Shown here in pieces: positions 33,545 through 45,439 of a stretch of DNA of 64,000 bases. The stretch is from positions 264,544,572 to 264,608,571 of the forward strand of contig NC_079147.1 in the NCBI RefSeq assembly GCF_945859685.1, written 5' to 3'. This stretch comes from Eupeodes corollae (taxonomy: Eukaryota; Arthropoda; Insecta; Diptera; Syrphidae). Under the pieces are notes generated by a model. The model was not told where the DNA came from, did no database searches, and saw nothing but the letters and a program-made list of their open reading frames with translations. Every line of letters begins with the position of its first letter. Position 1 is the stretch's first letter. The position numbers were made by a program, and so were the translations under genes.

Positions 33545-35085
33545 GACCTCGCACTGAATTCGAAGTTACGGATTATTTCAATGTACACAATTCTTAATAG
33601 CTTCAACATTCGGGTCAAAGAACACCCAAAGAAAAGTGTGCTGAGATTTTCGCACAGGTGTATTAAGGTTGAGCAGAAAACACTCTTGACTTGTTTCTCT
33701 GACCTTGATAAGTACACTAATAGTGTTCTATCTCCTTTCCTCACATCTGACCATTGTGTTATATCCGCAAATTTATCGTGTCAAAACTCTCCATATAAAT
33801 AAAGGACGCATAAGGGAACTGCTTGGAATTATGAGAAGTCTAACTGGGACAGTCTAAATAATTATTTCAGGATTTTTGACTGATCACTATGCTTCCTCGA
33901 TAGTGACGTTGATACCAGCACTGATATGATTACAAGTTTGATTCACCTAGGAGTGAGAACTTTTATCCCAAACAGGGTTATCAGACCTAAGGGAAACGTA
34001 TGGTTCGATGCGAGCATGACCAAAAATGACCACAATGTCCCAAAGACTGTACAAATTTGTAATCATTTTTAAAAACATGAGAAATTCTTCCTCTTCCTCG
34101 GTTCTACGCTCGTTGTCAATGACACTGAATGTGTAAGTTCTTTTGAGAAAGCTAATCTCTTCACTAGGCAATTTGCCTAGACTCCACCCGAACTAGAGTG
34201 CGTTAGTGATTCTATGGTACCGATCTTTTTTCGCTCTCGTTTTGTGGCAAGAGTCCTAAGAGATCTTAAATTACATAAATCCGCTGATCCGGATTGCATC
34301 CCTACAATTGTTCTAAAGAGGTGTTCTTCAACGCTTGCAGAGTTACTGTGTAAGCTTATTCATTGATTCTACTCCTCTGGCCTCGTTTGCGAGCGGATGG
34401 AAAAAGCATTTACGTAGCAAAAAAGGCGAATATTCCAAACCCTCTAATTACCGACCGATTTCACTTACGTTTCTTCTTTACAAGCTCATGGGAACGCTAT
34501 TTTTTTATCAGCTAAAGATATATCTCGAAGATTGAAAATAATGACTGACAGTATGCCTTTCATTGCAATAGGTTCACTGTGGTGATTTCATGGTTAGTCT
34601 CACCGAACATTTGAGCAAATTTCTATATCGTTTCCGAGAAAGTAAGCCTATTACACTTGACATTTCAAAAACATTTTCTCTTATAGAAAATGCGTGCTTT
34701 TGGTTTTAATAAATCTCTCCTTCACCGTTTAATTATTTCCTTTGGGATCATTCAAAATAAATGCTGGTGTGCCCCAGGGCTCTGTTCTATCTCCAACGCT
34801 TCTTCACTCTCTCATGGGTATAAATGATCTCCTGTCAACAACTTCGAATCCAATGTTTCGCTGACAAAAGTATTCTTAGCTTTTCATATTCGTTTTCAGA
34901 GTCACAGCAACGTCAAAATATAATAAGCTCACTAAATTCTGACCTAAACAACATTATTCAAAGAGGAATAAAAAACCGCAAGGAATTTAATGTTTTGACA
35001 ACCCAATGCTGTCTTGAATTGTTAAAGCGACATACCCTACTTACCATTATCCATTAATGGCAAATAATGTTGATAAGTCTTCTGC
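33545..35085 (+). mobile_element. CR1-like LINE, copy C, sense strand
   Basis: Sense copy of the family at 2240-4850. It begins inside the endonuclease (CCTCGCACTGAA, then a degraded GDFNVHNS with a stop), continues through VEQKTLLTCFSDLDKYTNSV, SDHCVISANLSCQNS, and an RT finger block near 34270-34330 (KSADPDCIPTIVLKRCSST). Then come NYRPISLTFLLYKLM, GVPQGSVLSP at about 34770-34800 and a degraded FADKSILSFSYSFSES near 34855 (FADDS changed to FADKS). It stops abruptly near 35060-35085 against another LINE. Many small deletions have removed the frame. Confidence 0.85.
34824..35057 (+). pseudogene. CR1-like LINE RT palm scrap
   Basis: 77 codons containing CFADKSILSFSYSFSES, then QRQNIISSLNSDLNNIIQRG and FNVLTTQCCLELLKR. 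These align with residues 29-90 of the 2288-3235 segment. The second catalytic aspartate is K. The segment DSHPSSLDVEL of copy A is deleted here. Confidence 0.8.
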
Positions 35086-36340
35086 CGAGAATCAGTAAGG
35101 TAGATTATAAAAAGAGCTCTTTCTAAGTGGCCTGAGAACAACAAAATAATTCCGGATAATCTGTTCGGCTTTAAGGCGGGACAGGACATTATTTATGCTG
35201 CGTCTAAGCTTGTTTCTGATATCCAGTGGAACAAATATAAAAGGCAATGTACGGGTGCTTGTCTGGTTGACTTGGAGAAGGCCTTCGACACCGTATGGTT
35301 AGAGGGTTTGTATCTAAAGTTAAACAGACTATAAAGACACTTTTGCAGGATGTTCGACAAGATCCAGCAATATTGCGATGACTGGAAGTTGAAAATCAAC
35401 TTTCAGAAATGCGAAACTATTCTGTTCAGGACTCCGCTGGAGCTTCAATTGATACGAGACAGAACTGGAAAAATCTAGTGAACACTGGATCAAATTGACA
35501 GCCACTGGCGATTAAAAGTGTAGTAAAGTTCGTTTGAATCTGATGAGATCAGTACTTGTATGAGTGCTGCTCTGGCCAGAGCTATGGGAGCTTTTGCCCT
35601 GACATAACTGTTGTTTTTTAGCAGCCGTCTTGACAGCAAGGTGAAGGTAATTTGCTACATGGCCCTTATCCGGCCGATGATTGCCTATGGGTGCCCGGTA
35701 TGGTTCAACTTTGGCCCATCTCAAATGGAAAAGATTTGGGTGTTTGAGAGACAATGTCTGCGACGTTGCCTGGGTCTACACAAAACACCAGAGTTGGACT
35801 CCAAACACTACTATTCCAACAGAGCCAACATAAACAGAATAGATAATTTCTTGCTAAAGCATAGTAGGGGTCACATTGTGAGAACGATTTCGTCGACTAA
35901 CAGGTTAATTTTTGGGGCTTTACTACCCCAACAATGAGTGGAAACATTCCGCCATAAGATTTTCTCTATTTAGACAATCGAAGGCTGATGCAGGATAAAG
36001 GGAGGCGGCTCCGCTAATCTACCACGTCAGCCGTAAACTGTAGATATGCGACTCCTTTACAGTCGAGACATCCTCGCACTGGACGGAGCCGAGCACTTTT
36101 GGGTCAGTAGAACAGTTTCTGATAGGGTCCGAAGTGATAGGGTGAGGCAGGAGAACCAATTTTGGTAGCTTCAATTTGAGAATGTCATTTGAAGTTGTCT
36201 AGGGCGGTTGGTCTTGGCCGGCTTACATAGGTTTAAGAATCAGGTTAGGAACAGTCAGGGTGGCACCAAAAAAAATAATTTAATAAAAAATAAAAAAAAA
36301 ACACAAAACATAAAACAAAAAAAAAACAAAAAAAAAGCTT
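35086..36340 (+). mobile_element. LINE of another family, sense strand, with A-rich tail
   Basis: 35100-35330 reads PDNLFGFKAGQDIIYAASKL, then GACLVDLEKAFDTVWLEGLY, the first catalytic block. After a deletion of the YADD region comes FDKIQQYCDDWKLKINFQKC (35350-35410). 35611-35937 gives the thumb and C-terminus, and 35990-36260 the worn end of the ORF. The element ends in an A-rich tract at 36267-36340. It belongs to the Jockey/I supergroup by motif wording; the exact clade is not resolved. It directly abuts CR1-like copy C on the left. Confidence 0.8.
35611..35937 (+). pseudogene. LINE RT thumb and C-terminal segment
   Basis: 108 open codons: FFSSRLDSKVKVICYMALIR, PMIAYGCPVWFNFGPSQMEK, then FERQCLRRCLGLHKTPELDS and HYYSNRANINRIDNFLLKHS. 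This is the conserved segment after the palm in this LINE type. It ends in TGA after LIFGALLPQQ, and homology seems to go on in other frames. Confidence 0.82.
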
Positions 36341-36536
36341 ACTGTTTTGGTTTTTAAGTAATTTTAAGTAGTACAGGGAAACCTTCACACGTTAACCCTA
36401 AAGATCTACGACCAATCAGAAATCACTCCTAGATCTTATATGCTCAAAAGCAGGACAATAATTTCTAACGTGAGAAGTTTTACTACCAGCAGATCGGTGA
36501 ATCGAGGCACTCCCCCTTTCGCCTCTTTTATGGAAC

Positions 36537-36990
36537 ATGGTAGTAAACGACCTACTTAAATCATTGGAAGCAGAGGGTTTCAAGGTGATTGCCTATGCTG
36601 ACGACGTTGCAATATCCGTATCTGGGAAGCACCCCCAAGTTCTCTCGGAACTCCTACAAAATGCCCTAAACAGGCTAAAAAAATGGGCTAAGCAATGTGG
36701 ATTGGACGTTAATCAACATAAAACAGAATTAATACTCTTTTCGAGAAGATATAAAATTCCTCAGATTAGCCCACCCAAGATTAAAGGAATACCATTAAGC
36801 TTTTCCGACGAAGCCAAATATTTAGGCCTCATTTTAGACAAAAAACTAAATTGGAAGGCAAATATTGATGAAAGAGTAAAAAAGGCTACTGTAGCGCTTT
36901 TTACCTGTAAAAAGGCCATAGGAACAAAATGGGGCTTCTCCAAAAATAACCCACTGGCTATACACTTCGGTAATCAGACCGATACTCATT
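36537..36990 (+). pseudogene. LINE RT palm, copy 2
   Basis: Open from the GTG/ATG region of WNMVVNDLLKSLEAEGF, with catalytic YADD at residues 20-23, then KHPQVLSELLQNALNRLKKW, HKTELILFSRRYKIP and KYLGLILDKKLNWK. The frame is correct to about 36950, where one extra base inside CTCCAAAAATAACC moves the rest (SVIRPILIYGAVVWWTALDK) to the next frame. Confidence 0.87.
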
Positions 36991-37071
36991 TATGGAGCTG
37001 TCGTATGGTGGACCGCACTGGACAAGATGGTAAATCTAAATAAGCATATCAAAGTCTAGCGGTCAGCAGGT

Positions 37072-38211
37072 ATGTGCATCACAGAAGCACTTCGCTTAAC
37101 ACCAACCGCAGCACTGGAAGTGCTTTTAAACCTAACACCACTTGACATCTTCTCCAAAATGGTGGCAGCCAACTCATGTGTAAGGCTTAGAGTCACTTCT
37201 CAATGGACCAGTAACAATACTGGACATACTACTATTCTAGACAGTTTCAGATCTATCCCAGATCGCTTAGACTATACCACCCCAAAAATGGTATTCGGTA
37301 AAAGTTTCCATGTATCTATCCCTTCAAGATCCTCCTGGGAAGAAGAGAGACCCCTGGAAGACGATGCGGTACACTTCTATACAGACGGTTCAAAGACCGA
37401 TCACGGAGTTGGAAGTGGTATCTTTTCGGAACAACTGAATATCAGTCTATCCTATAGACTTCCCAATCAATATAGTGTATTCCAGGCAGAAGTAATGGCG
37501 ATTAAAGAAGCACTATCCTGGCTCAAAGAAAACGTTATATCTTCTAAGGATATACGAATCTTCTCAGACAGCCAAGCCGCTCTTAAATCTCTAGCGTCTG
37601 TCTCCACAAACTCTCAAACAGTAAACGTTTTTCGATCATCTCTGAATGAGATCACGGAACAGTTTAACATTCACCTAATTTGGGTGCCGGGCCACAGAGA
37701 CATTCTGGGAAATTGCAAAGCCGATGAGCTCGCCAAAAACGGAACACTTCTGCCTCATGTTAGACAAAAACATAACATAGGAACACCACTTGCTACATGC
37801 AAATATCTTCTCAAGCAATATGCTCTAGAAAAAACAAATGCTAGATGGTCACAAAGTACCACCTGCCTAGCAACCAAGCAAATATGACCAAGTATTGACT
37901 TAAAACGGTCAAAAAGCTTGATATCACTGAGCAGACAAAGTATAAGCTCTACAATTGGAGTAATAACGGGACACTGCCTCATAGGAAGACATGTTCTGAA
38001 GCTAGGGGTCTACACAAATGACTTCTGTAGAAGCTGCATGGGCGAGGAGGAAGAGGAAACAGTCCAACACCCTCTATGTACATGTCCAGCACTCTCCATT
38101 AGAAGGAATAACTTTCTCGGTAATCCCTTCTTCGATAACACCAGTGAACTGGCAACGATTGACACTAAACGTCTCCCTAACTTTATTAAAAGTACAAAAT
38201 GGTTTGTTTAA
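37072..38211 (+). pseudogene. LINE RNase H and C-terminal knuckle, copy 2, one internal stop
   Basis: 37072-37887 and 37918-38211 are in the same frame and form one coding unit interrupted by the single stop TGA at 37885, where copy 1 has TGG (W). Catalytic acids are D105 (FYTDGSK), E140 (FQAEVMA), D166 (FSDSQAA) and D218 (KADELA). WVPGHRDILGN precedes the last. Downstream, FCRSC and HPLCTCPAL form the knuckle, with one histidine-leucine position now proline. It reads TWFV-like residues to a stop at 38211. Confidence 0.87.
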
Positions 38212-38579
38212 ATTCATTACTCTCCCATGAGTAACCTCATTAGTGGTATCACAATGGACCCTTGAGGTCTACGTACGTCAATGACATCTGGACAGCCAGA
38301 CAGATTAGTTTTAAGTAGCTTTAGTATTATAATGGGTTTCGGTTTTTCTTTATTTAAAGTTTTATACAAAATATAAAATAAAAAATAATTATAAAGATAC
38401 GAATTTTTTTTTTTAATTTTCTTTGTGTTAGATTAAGTTCTCGGTATTCAGGACTAAAATTGTTCTTAGGCCAAAAGGCAGTTGTTATAAGATAATGGAA
38501 TAACTTAGAGCACCCACATAGGGCCAGTAATATATTTTTTTAAGATTTTGAAGTTTACGTTAGTTTAAAAAAAAATCGT

Positions 38580-38690
38580 ACCATCATTTACAGAGATTCG
38601 TTCTTTAGCCGTACTACGCGAATGTGGAATACCTTATAATACTCCGTTTTTCCCAATCATTGCAATATTCAGGAGGTACTCAGGTACTTA
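38580..38690 (+). mobile_element. CR1-like LINE scrap (C-terminus only), copy E
   Basis: About 100 bp that reads RDSFFSRTTRMWNTL and SVFPNHCNIQ, identical in order to the C-terminus of copy A (NRDSFFSRTTRMWNVLPHSV). No other part of the element adjoins it. It could be a very short 5'-truncated insertion or the rest of a larger deletion. Confidence 0.75.
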
Positions 38691-41600
38691 TGTGGAGTTA
38701 TCTGTTTTGGTTTTGTTCTTATCCCACTGAACATGAAGAAATTCCTGCTACAGGGATGATAGTTCGAACTATTTTTCTCTTAAAAATAAATAAATAACTT
38801 TTTCTTAAACTGCTTTTTAAAACAATTTTTATACACGATTTTAATGCAACTATAAAAATAATATTTTTTTCATTTTCAGAAACAATGCTGACAACGAAAT
38901 GCTCAGCTGTGATATTGTTTCGCATTTTCTTTCTGTACGAAAATAAGCTATTTTTACCAGAGATCATTTGTTTCACCAATCAAGTTCGGTCTCACCAACA
39001 CTAAAGAAAGTCCATTCATTTCGCCTATCCGTCATTTTTTGAAAACAAAAGTTACAAATCTTAAAATTTTTATATTTTCTATTCTACAATTTTAAGTAAA
39101 AATATTCAGCTACTGGAATACACAACTGTATAACTGTAACCAATCAATGCACTCGAAACAAATCTGATTTCAAAAGAATATTTTCTTCATATTCTATGAT
39201 TTTGTAACATTACCTTTTAATTTTAAAGTTGTCTTATGAAAAACTAAAAATACCATCTTCGATAGAAAAACAAAATAGAAATGCTTACACATAAGTTCAA
39301 CAAGTTGCTTAACTCCAAAGAAAACTAATTGATGTTTATATTATCTCTCTTGTAAAAATGGGGCGTATGTTCCTTCCTATGCTATTCAAATCAAATTTCA
39401 TTCAATTTATTAAGAGGCGGAATTAATTGGATTTTTATTATTCTTTTAATAATGATTATAAGTTCTTAAGTAGATAAAGTTGTTGTGTAAGAAACATCAA
39501 TAATATAAAACGAATATTTAGAAGTAATCACTTAAAAGTCTAATAAATCCTTTTTAAACTCGCTGCCACTGCCAAAAATAATGACATTACTTTGGGGATA
39601 TTGTCCAACAATGATGTTCTTTCGTCTAATGTCAACTTTTTATAATTCCTACTTGTCAGCTGTCAAATAGTTCCGTATAGGAATGTTAATATATTCCTAC
39701 CCAAACTGTGTGTAAACTTTGGGATTCGGTATTCTCATGTAGCAACCTCGAGAAAGTATAAAGGAATAGCCTTAACGACAACTAATTTGACACCTCATTG
39801 ATATTTGAACACATGCTATAAAGCCTCTAATAAACTACCTACACAAAACTATTTTTCAGGTTGTTTTATGTTTGACAAAAAGTTCAAAATTCTGTCCCAT
39901 AAATCGAGCTTGAATTGCTAGAAGATCACTTACAAACACCTCACTATCCCATCAACAAACTTAACCTACAAACAAACAAAAATTGATACAATAAATTAAC
40001 AAAACTTATTATCAAAACAAATAAAAGTCGTGATCATCATTAATTTACCTCCTGATGGTTGCCCGAGATGCATTAACTTTCATCTTTTTCGAGTTCTCTG
40101 TTTTCAAGTGTGAAACATTAGTGTTAAAAAAAAAAGAACAACTAAAAATAAATTGAAAACCAAGACAAGAAAACTAAAACAGAAACAGAAACAGAAAATT
40201 AGCTTTCCTTGAAAAAAAGTAACTTTCGATTATTTTCCTGCCACTCTTTTGAATGGAAAGTATTTTTAGAAGAAATTTAAACATTTTCAATATCATCATC
40301 ACCTTGGTTTCAAGATCTTCTTAGGAAATACATAATATAAATTATATAGGTGCTTGTATAATGAAGAAAATAATTTGAAGAAAATCAATCAAGACCATGA
40401 AATGACATCCTTAGTGGCAAATAAGTGCCCCTTCGGGAATTCTCAAGACTCTCGCGTATTATTACGTTAAATTGAATTGAATTGTTTTCACTGAGAAATC
40501 ACAGAGTACTGTATATTATAATATGAGATGAGCTGAAGAAAAAAATATGTGCAATCAACTTCTTGGACGAATTGATGCCACGCGTTTCAATTTATCGCTG
40601 GCTGATGTGCCATGATGTTAGGTATACCCATGGACGCACGATCACACGATCTTAAGTCAGAAACGACGACAGAAGCTACAGCAGCAGAAGTCGTGGAGTC
40701 AGCCCGAGCCATCAACCAAAGGAAGTAACATCTGGTCTTTTGATTTCTTCTCGGAAAGAGGAAGAATATTATTTTGTTATATATGTACTGCAAAGACTCT
40801 ACGACACGAGCTGCCATCATATGGACTTGAAGATGCATCCAAGCAAAGGTAATAACAAAATAATTGATTTTTCTTGGTTTCAATGAGACGGGATAAGGGG
40901 GACTACTGCAATATCGGATGTGTTGATTTATTTTAAATTAAGCACGACTGAATGTCAAGACAGGTTATGGCACACGTAATTTATGTCTAGCTCTCTAATT
41001 AGGTGTGCGGAGTAATAAAAGGGTGATTGGAATAAAAGATTTGGTTTGATTGGACACAAAATAAATTAATACAATTTTCTGATGCATATAGATAACTATG
41101 AGAGCCTAGCCTAATGACTAATAATAAGACCTTTCCAAAAAGGGAATCAAGTTCCCCAAAACTATTTAAAAAATTTAAAAATGCAATAATTGACTTAGCT
41201 GTCGTTATATTGTCGTAATTTGTTTATTAATTCTTCATTAAAGAAAAGTATTGTACTGGAGGTTCTTCTGAATTGACTTTTTTCTACGAAAAATCTTAAA
41301 CAATTTTGACATTTGTAATCATTTTTTAAGGGTATGATGTTAGTTTTCTGCAGTCAAGAATTACAAAGCTTTAACTTTTGCTCTCATAATTCCAAGAAAC
41401 ACCAAACAAACTTTTTTTTACATCGATAGTTTTTTTTGAGAACTATATTCTATTTGACCTTGATAACGTTTTAATCGTTCAACTTATACTAGTACTTATT
41501 TTTCACGACCTATATGACCTGGTTTTATTTAAACAAAAAAGAAAAAGAAAACTTTGACTAACTTTTCTCCAAAACAGAATTACCTAACTTTTTTTAATAC

Positions 41601-42679
41601 AAATATTTTATCTTTGTTAATTAATAACTCATTATGTTTGAATAAATTATCCAATACTTCTAAGAAATGAGATTAAAAATTAGTCTCAGATCACAAACCA
41701 TATGTAAAAGGGGGCCTTGAAAAAAAATCAATAAAAATACTTTCGTTTATGTTTTTTTTTTCTGACCTTGAATTTTTTCTGTAAATAATGGCATTTCTAA
41801 CTCGCTTTTCTCTTTTTTTTTTTAGCAGGAACATAAATTTTCTCTGCTCTACATCAGTTTTTTGGGACTTAATACATTTTTTTTATTTTCGACAAAATCA
41901 AGAAATTTTAATATTCAAACTACAAGCAGGGACATAAAGGTGGTTCTTATTTTTAGAATCAAGAAATTAGAAAAACAGATATAATAAAATGCACGACTGG
42001 GTCGCACGGACTTGCTTCTGTATGCAAAGAGTCTGTTTAAAGAACCTATATAAGATTTAAAAATATACCTGTTAAATAAGTTTGTTTTCAAAGATATAAA
42101 TGCCATTTGACTTGTCAAAAAACAGCGCGATTCATCCCAATACACAGGACAACTCATCCCGGAAATGAAAAATACTTGTAAGCATAGTTAACGAAAACAA
42201 TTGTTTGTGTATTCAACTAGTTCGTTCAAGGCTTTTTCCTTTATATAGCTCTATTTTAATTTCTTATTAGAAGAACAAGGATGGAAAATAAATTATCTGA
42301 AGATAAGAAAGAGGAAGAACATGTATGTTTAAATTGTAAAGCGACTAAAGCTTATTGGTTATACAAGGTACCAGGATAATACGTCTTGATAAACACTTGA
42401 AAATAGATTGTTGATTAAATATATCATATTCGTTAATCCGATACAGTGGCGCTACACGGCCATCGTTGGTATTTACAATAGTTATCGTTATAAAAATACA
42501 TAAATATGTCATTAATTTCGATAAAAGTTAATAATTTTATAAAAATTTTGTCAAAATAATGCACTCTTTCGGGCTCATGCATAGGATTTGATCTGGTAAG
42601 ATGGGAGGTGGTTACATTTAATACAATTAAAATAATTTTAAAAAAAATTGTAAGATTCAAAATTTTACATAATGAATAA
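38691..42679. other. Long AT-rich non-coding stretch with a GC-richer island at 40560-40900
   Basis: Four kilobases without a supported gene. 40560-40900 is markedly less AT-rich, with no recognised transposon motif; its longest open frame (98 codons, minus strand, from 40883) has no recognisable domain. At 42470-42590 the minus strand has an acceptor-like CTCCCATCTTACCAG, but the open segment behind it has no known motif and a TTG start. Confidence 0.45.
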
Positions 42680-43500
42680 GTTTACCTTCAAAAATTTAAA
42701 ACCCATTTTATAAATTAAAAAACCCTTGATTTTTCAAAACTTTTATTTGAAAAACGTTAGAGCGGTTTTTTTTTTAAATTAATTTTTTATGTATAAAATT
42801 TTTCAATTTTGTTCTAAAAATATTTTTGGTATGCAGTTGTTTAGTGATTGTAAATATACGCTCTACACTTGAATTTCGTAAAAAAAATGTTGACCCATTT
42901 TTGGGATATCGAATTTTGAAAAAAAATCAATATATTTTTTAAAAATCCAAACAATAAAAAAATTGCACTTTTGATAATCAAATATTAAGCCAAAAATATT
43001 GAAATCAGTTCATAAGTTGCTGAGAAAATAAAAAAACAAAATAATGGTTCTATGAGCGGTTTCTGAGTAATACAAAACTATGTTTTTCTAATTAAAAGAA
43101 GCCAAGTTAAAAAATAAAATTTTAGAGAAAATTTAAAAAAATCTATCGGTTTGTTTTTGAGAAAATTCGAAATATCGTTTTTTGACCAACAAAATTGTAT
43201 GGGGGCCACTGTTAGTTTTGATCTTAAAAAAAAAAAAAAAAGCGCCTAACGTGAATCTGCTGAAAACCTTAACTTTCTAGTTCAAACTCAATTGACCCAA
43301 TGGTTTAGGCTGTAGGAGTGTGGACAGACAGACAAAACAGACCTGACGGAATCGCGGGACCCACTTTTTTCGACGTCTCTACCATCGTAATATCATGTTT
43401 GATTAAAATCTCGAGTTCGAAATTTTGCACTAATGCAAAACTTGCCATATATAGTTCCTACATGTCGCAAGTAAAAAATGAACTTGATAACTTGATTATG
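42680..43500 (+). repeat. Possible dispersed repeat of unknown class
   Basis: AT-rich sequence ending in a distinctive segment at 43240-43440 (GACAGACAGAC, CGCGGGACCCACTTTTTTCG, CTCTACCATCGTAATATC, ACATGTCGCAAGTAAAAA). I believe such segments recur in insect genomes, but there is no second copy in this window. The A15 run at 43229-43243 may mark an internal boundary. Confidence 0.3.
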
Positions 43501-44709
43501 GAAGTTTAAAATCTATGCAATTTGTAGTACTTTTGGTTAGTTCTTATTTTTTTGTAGAGAAAAAAATTATCAATATATTTTCTTTCAAAACAATTACGAA
43601 ATGTTAACAAAAGCAATATTTTGTATGAAATAAAATAAGTTTGAAGTCAATGTTGTTATTTCTTCTAAATACCCGAAAATCGGGTAATGTCAATACTTTA
43701 AAGTTCGGCAAACCAGATGGATATAAAAACTTCTCACGCAAAGTGGAAATTGCACATCTTCTAGGTGCTTCTATCAGAAAATTTAAAGTAAAATTATGTT
43801 CCATTAGTCGCTTAAGTAATTATTTGCTTTTAGGTATTACTTTTTAAATTACTCTAAGAGTTTGGACTAAATTATTATAAAAAAATTCAATTACAATTAT
43901 TTGTAAAGGGTGCTTAAATATAAAGTTCGGATGTTGAATGTGAACCATACTTAAAAGTCAAGTTTTTTTTGCATTTTATTTGACATTTCTCAATTTCAGG
44001 ATAACTTAATTAGAATCATGGAAAGGTAAACAATAGAAAACGCGATCAACATATCGTCATGTCGAACAATTGCGCCTCTAACGCTCGTCGTTTATGAACA
44101 TTATGCCTAAAGACTTGCATTTAATTGCTAACAAGGTGTATTTGCCTCAAGAACTAATGGCTGAAACACAAACACGATTCAGCTTCAGCTTCGTCTGCGT
44201 TAAGATGGTCCTGCTTCGATGTTGTTGAATGACATTTCTAAAATGACACTTCTGTCTTTTGCAGCTGTTTGATCTGATTTGATTTTACGCGAAGTAAAGG
44301 ATATGAATTTTTAAATCGAAAACATTTAATTTATCGCGGAAGTACACTACAAAGCCTAACGTAGGTATGTTCAAGTCATGGAGCAAGAAGAAGCGCACAC
44401 TGAGAGAAGTTGGTGGGCTCAATCTAAGGAACTCTTCAATCTCTTTTTCTGTTCTACAAAAATAAAACGTTTTCAATATTTCAATAACTTACATTTTAAC
44501 TTTTTCTAATAAACAATGGATGTCCCTCTTAATGCAAAAGTATGTTTGTTGACTTTTTTTTATAGATGTTGAGCTGTCAGACAAAGCAAATGTTCAGGAA
44601 ATTTGAACTAGAGCTTCCATTTAGAGTCACACTACGTAACATTACGTTATTTTCCTTACGATTTTCAAACGAAACGTAAGTTCAAAGCTTCATTGTGATA
44701 GCATGCATT
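43501..44709. other. Non-coding spacer
   Basis: No convincing gene. The 68-codon frame at 43641-43847 has no motif I recognise. Confidence 0.45.
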
Positions 44710-45425
44710 AAATTCCTATGGATGAACTCATAAACGTCAGGCGAAAACAAAGCTGTTTGTGTTTCCACCATAAAGCCTCTAAATGTCGTCAATGGTCAGC
44801 ATGGTTGCAAGAAATGGCAAAAGTGGATGATCAATTTTCAAAGAAAATCATCTTAAGTGCTGAGGCACTTTATAAATTCAGTGGATTCGTCTATAAGCTG
44901 AATTCTACCCTTCGGGCGAATGATAATAAAAGATTGATTTCCAAAAAACCAATGCACTTACAAAGAGTGACTGTTTTGATCGAATTTTTTAATAGCGGCA
45001 ACATTGGGCCGTATTTTTTCCAAAATGGGGCCGATCAGGCAATTACTGTGAATGGTGTTCGCTACCGTGAGATAATAACGAACTTTTTATGGCCCGAATT
45101 AGAAGATATGGATGTAAAAGATATGTGGTTCCAACAGGACGCTGCCACTTCTTGCCATTTAATGAAACATTAGCTACTTTGTACGAGAAATTCAATGGCC
45201 ATGTTATGTCACGTGGCGCCGATGTCAATTAGGCGCCAAAATTATGTGGTTTGACTCCGTTGGACTTTTTTTGTTTGGGGTTATTTTTAAAAATTCGATA
45301 ATCCAGGAACAATTCAAGGACTAAAAGATGAGGTATGCCTCAGCGCCATCGAAAATTTGTGCCTCCGAGGTCATAACGGCCGGTAATTTAAGCTTTCCAA
45401 TATGACATAATAAAGTGTTTTTCAA
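44710..45425 (+). pseudogene. Mariner-type transposase, C-terminal two thirds
   Basis: 151 open codons at 44718-45173, then frameshifted residues to about 45420. Recognisable in order: FSKKIILSAEALYKFSGFVY (normally FSDEAHF with the first catalytic D, here A), PMHLQRVTV, IGPYFFQNGADQAITVNGVR, YREIITNFLWPELEDMDVKD and MWFQQDAATSCH (second catalytic D present, with a one-base change that breaks CHTA). In other frames come VMSRGADVN and LTPLDFF (third D). This DNA-cutting transposase family uses D,D,D/E catalysis. The N-terminal HTH part and TIRs are not found. Confidence 0.85.
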
Positions 45426-45439
45426 AAAGGGCGGGTAGA

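Larger units (their letters stand above)
36380..38315 (+). mobile_element. I/LOA-like LINE, copy 2, sense strand
   Basis: Second sense copy of the 1-1938 family, starting within the RT (RSYMLKSRT) after the A-rich tail of the previous LINE. It carries a deletion of about 11 bp that removes the QGGV of TTQGGVLSP near 36513, one frameshift near 36950, a CAG/CAA-to-TAG stop near 37059 and a TGG-to-TGA stop at 37885-37887. The RNase H and zinc knuckle are otherwise readable. The 3' UTR (ACATCTGGACAGCCA near 38285) matches copy 1, but the TAACC tail is absent or worn. Confidence 0.9.

Noticed and set aside
40587..40883. 98-codon minus-strand ORF
   Set aside because: No motif, no splice context, and composition of a non-coding GC-richer island; kept only as a possible regulatory region.
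42433..42660. 75-codon minus-strand ORF with a signal-peptide-like start
   Set aside because: The first codon is TTG, there is no ATG in frame at the start, the hydrophobic stretch is AT-driven, and no family is recognised. The acceptor-like CTTACCAG inside it is noted but not enough.
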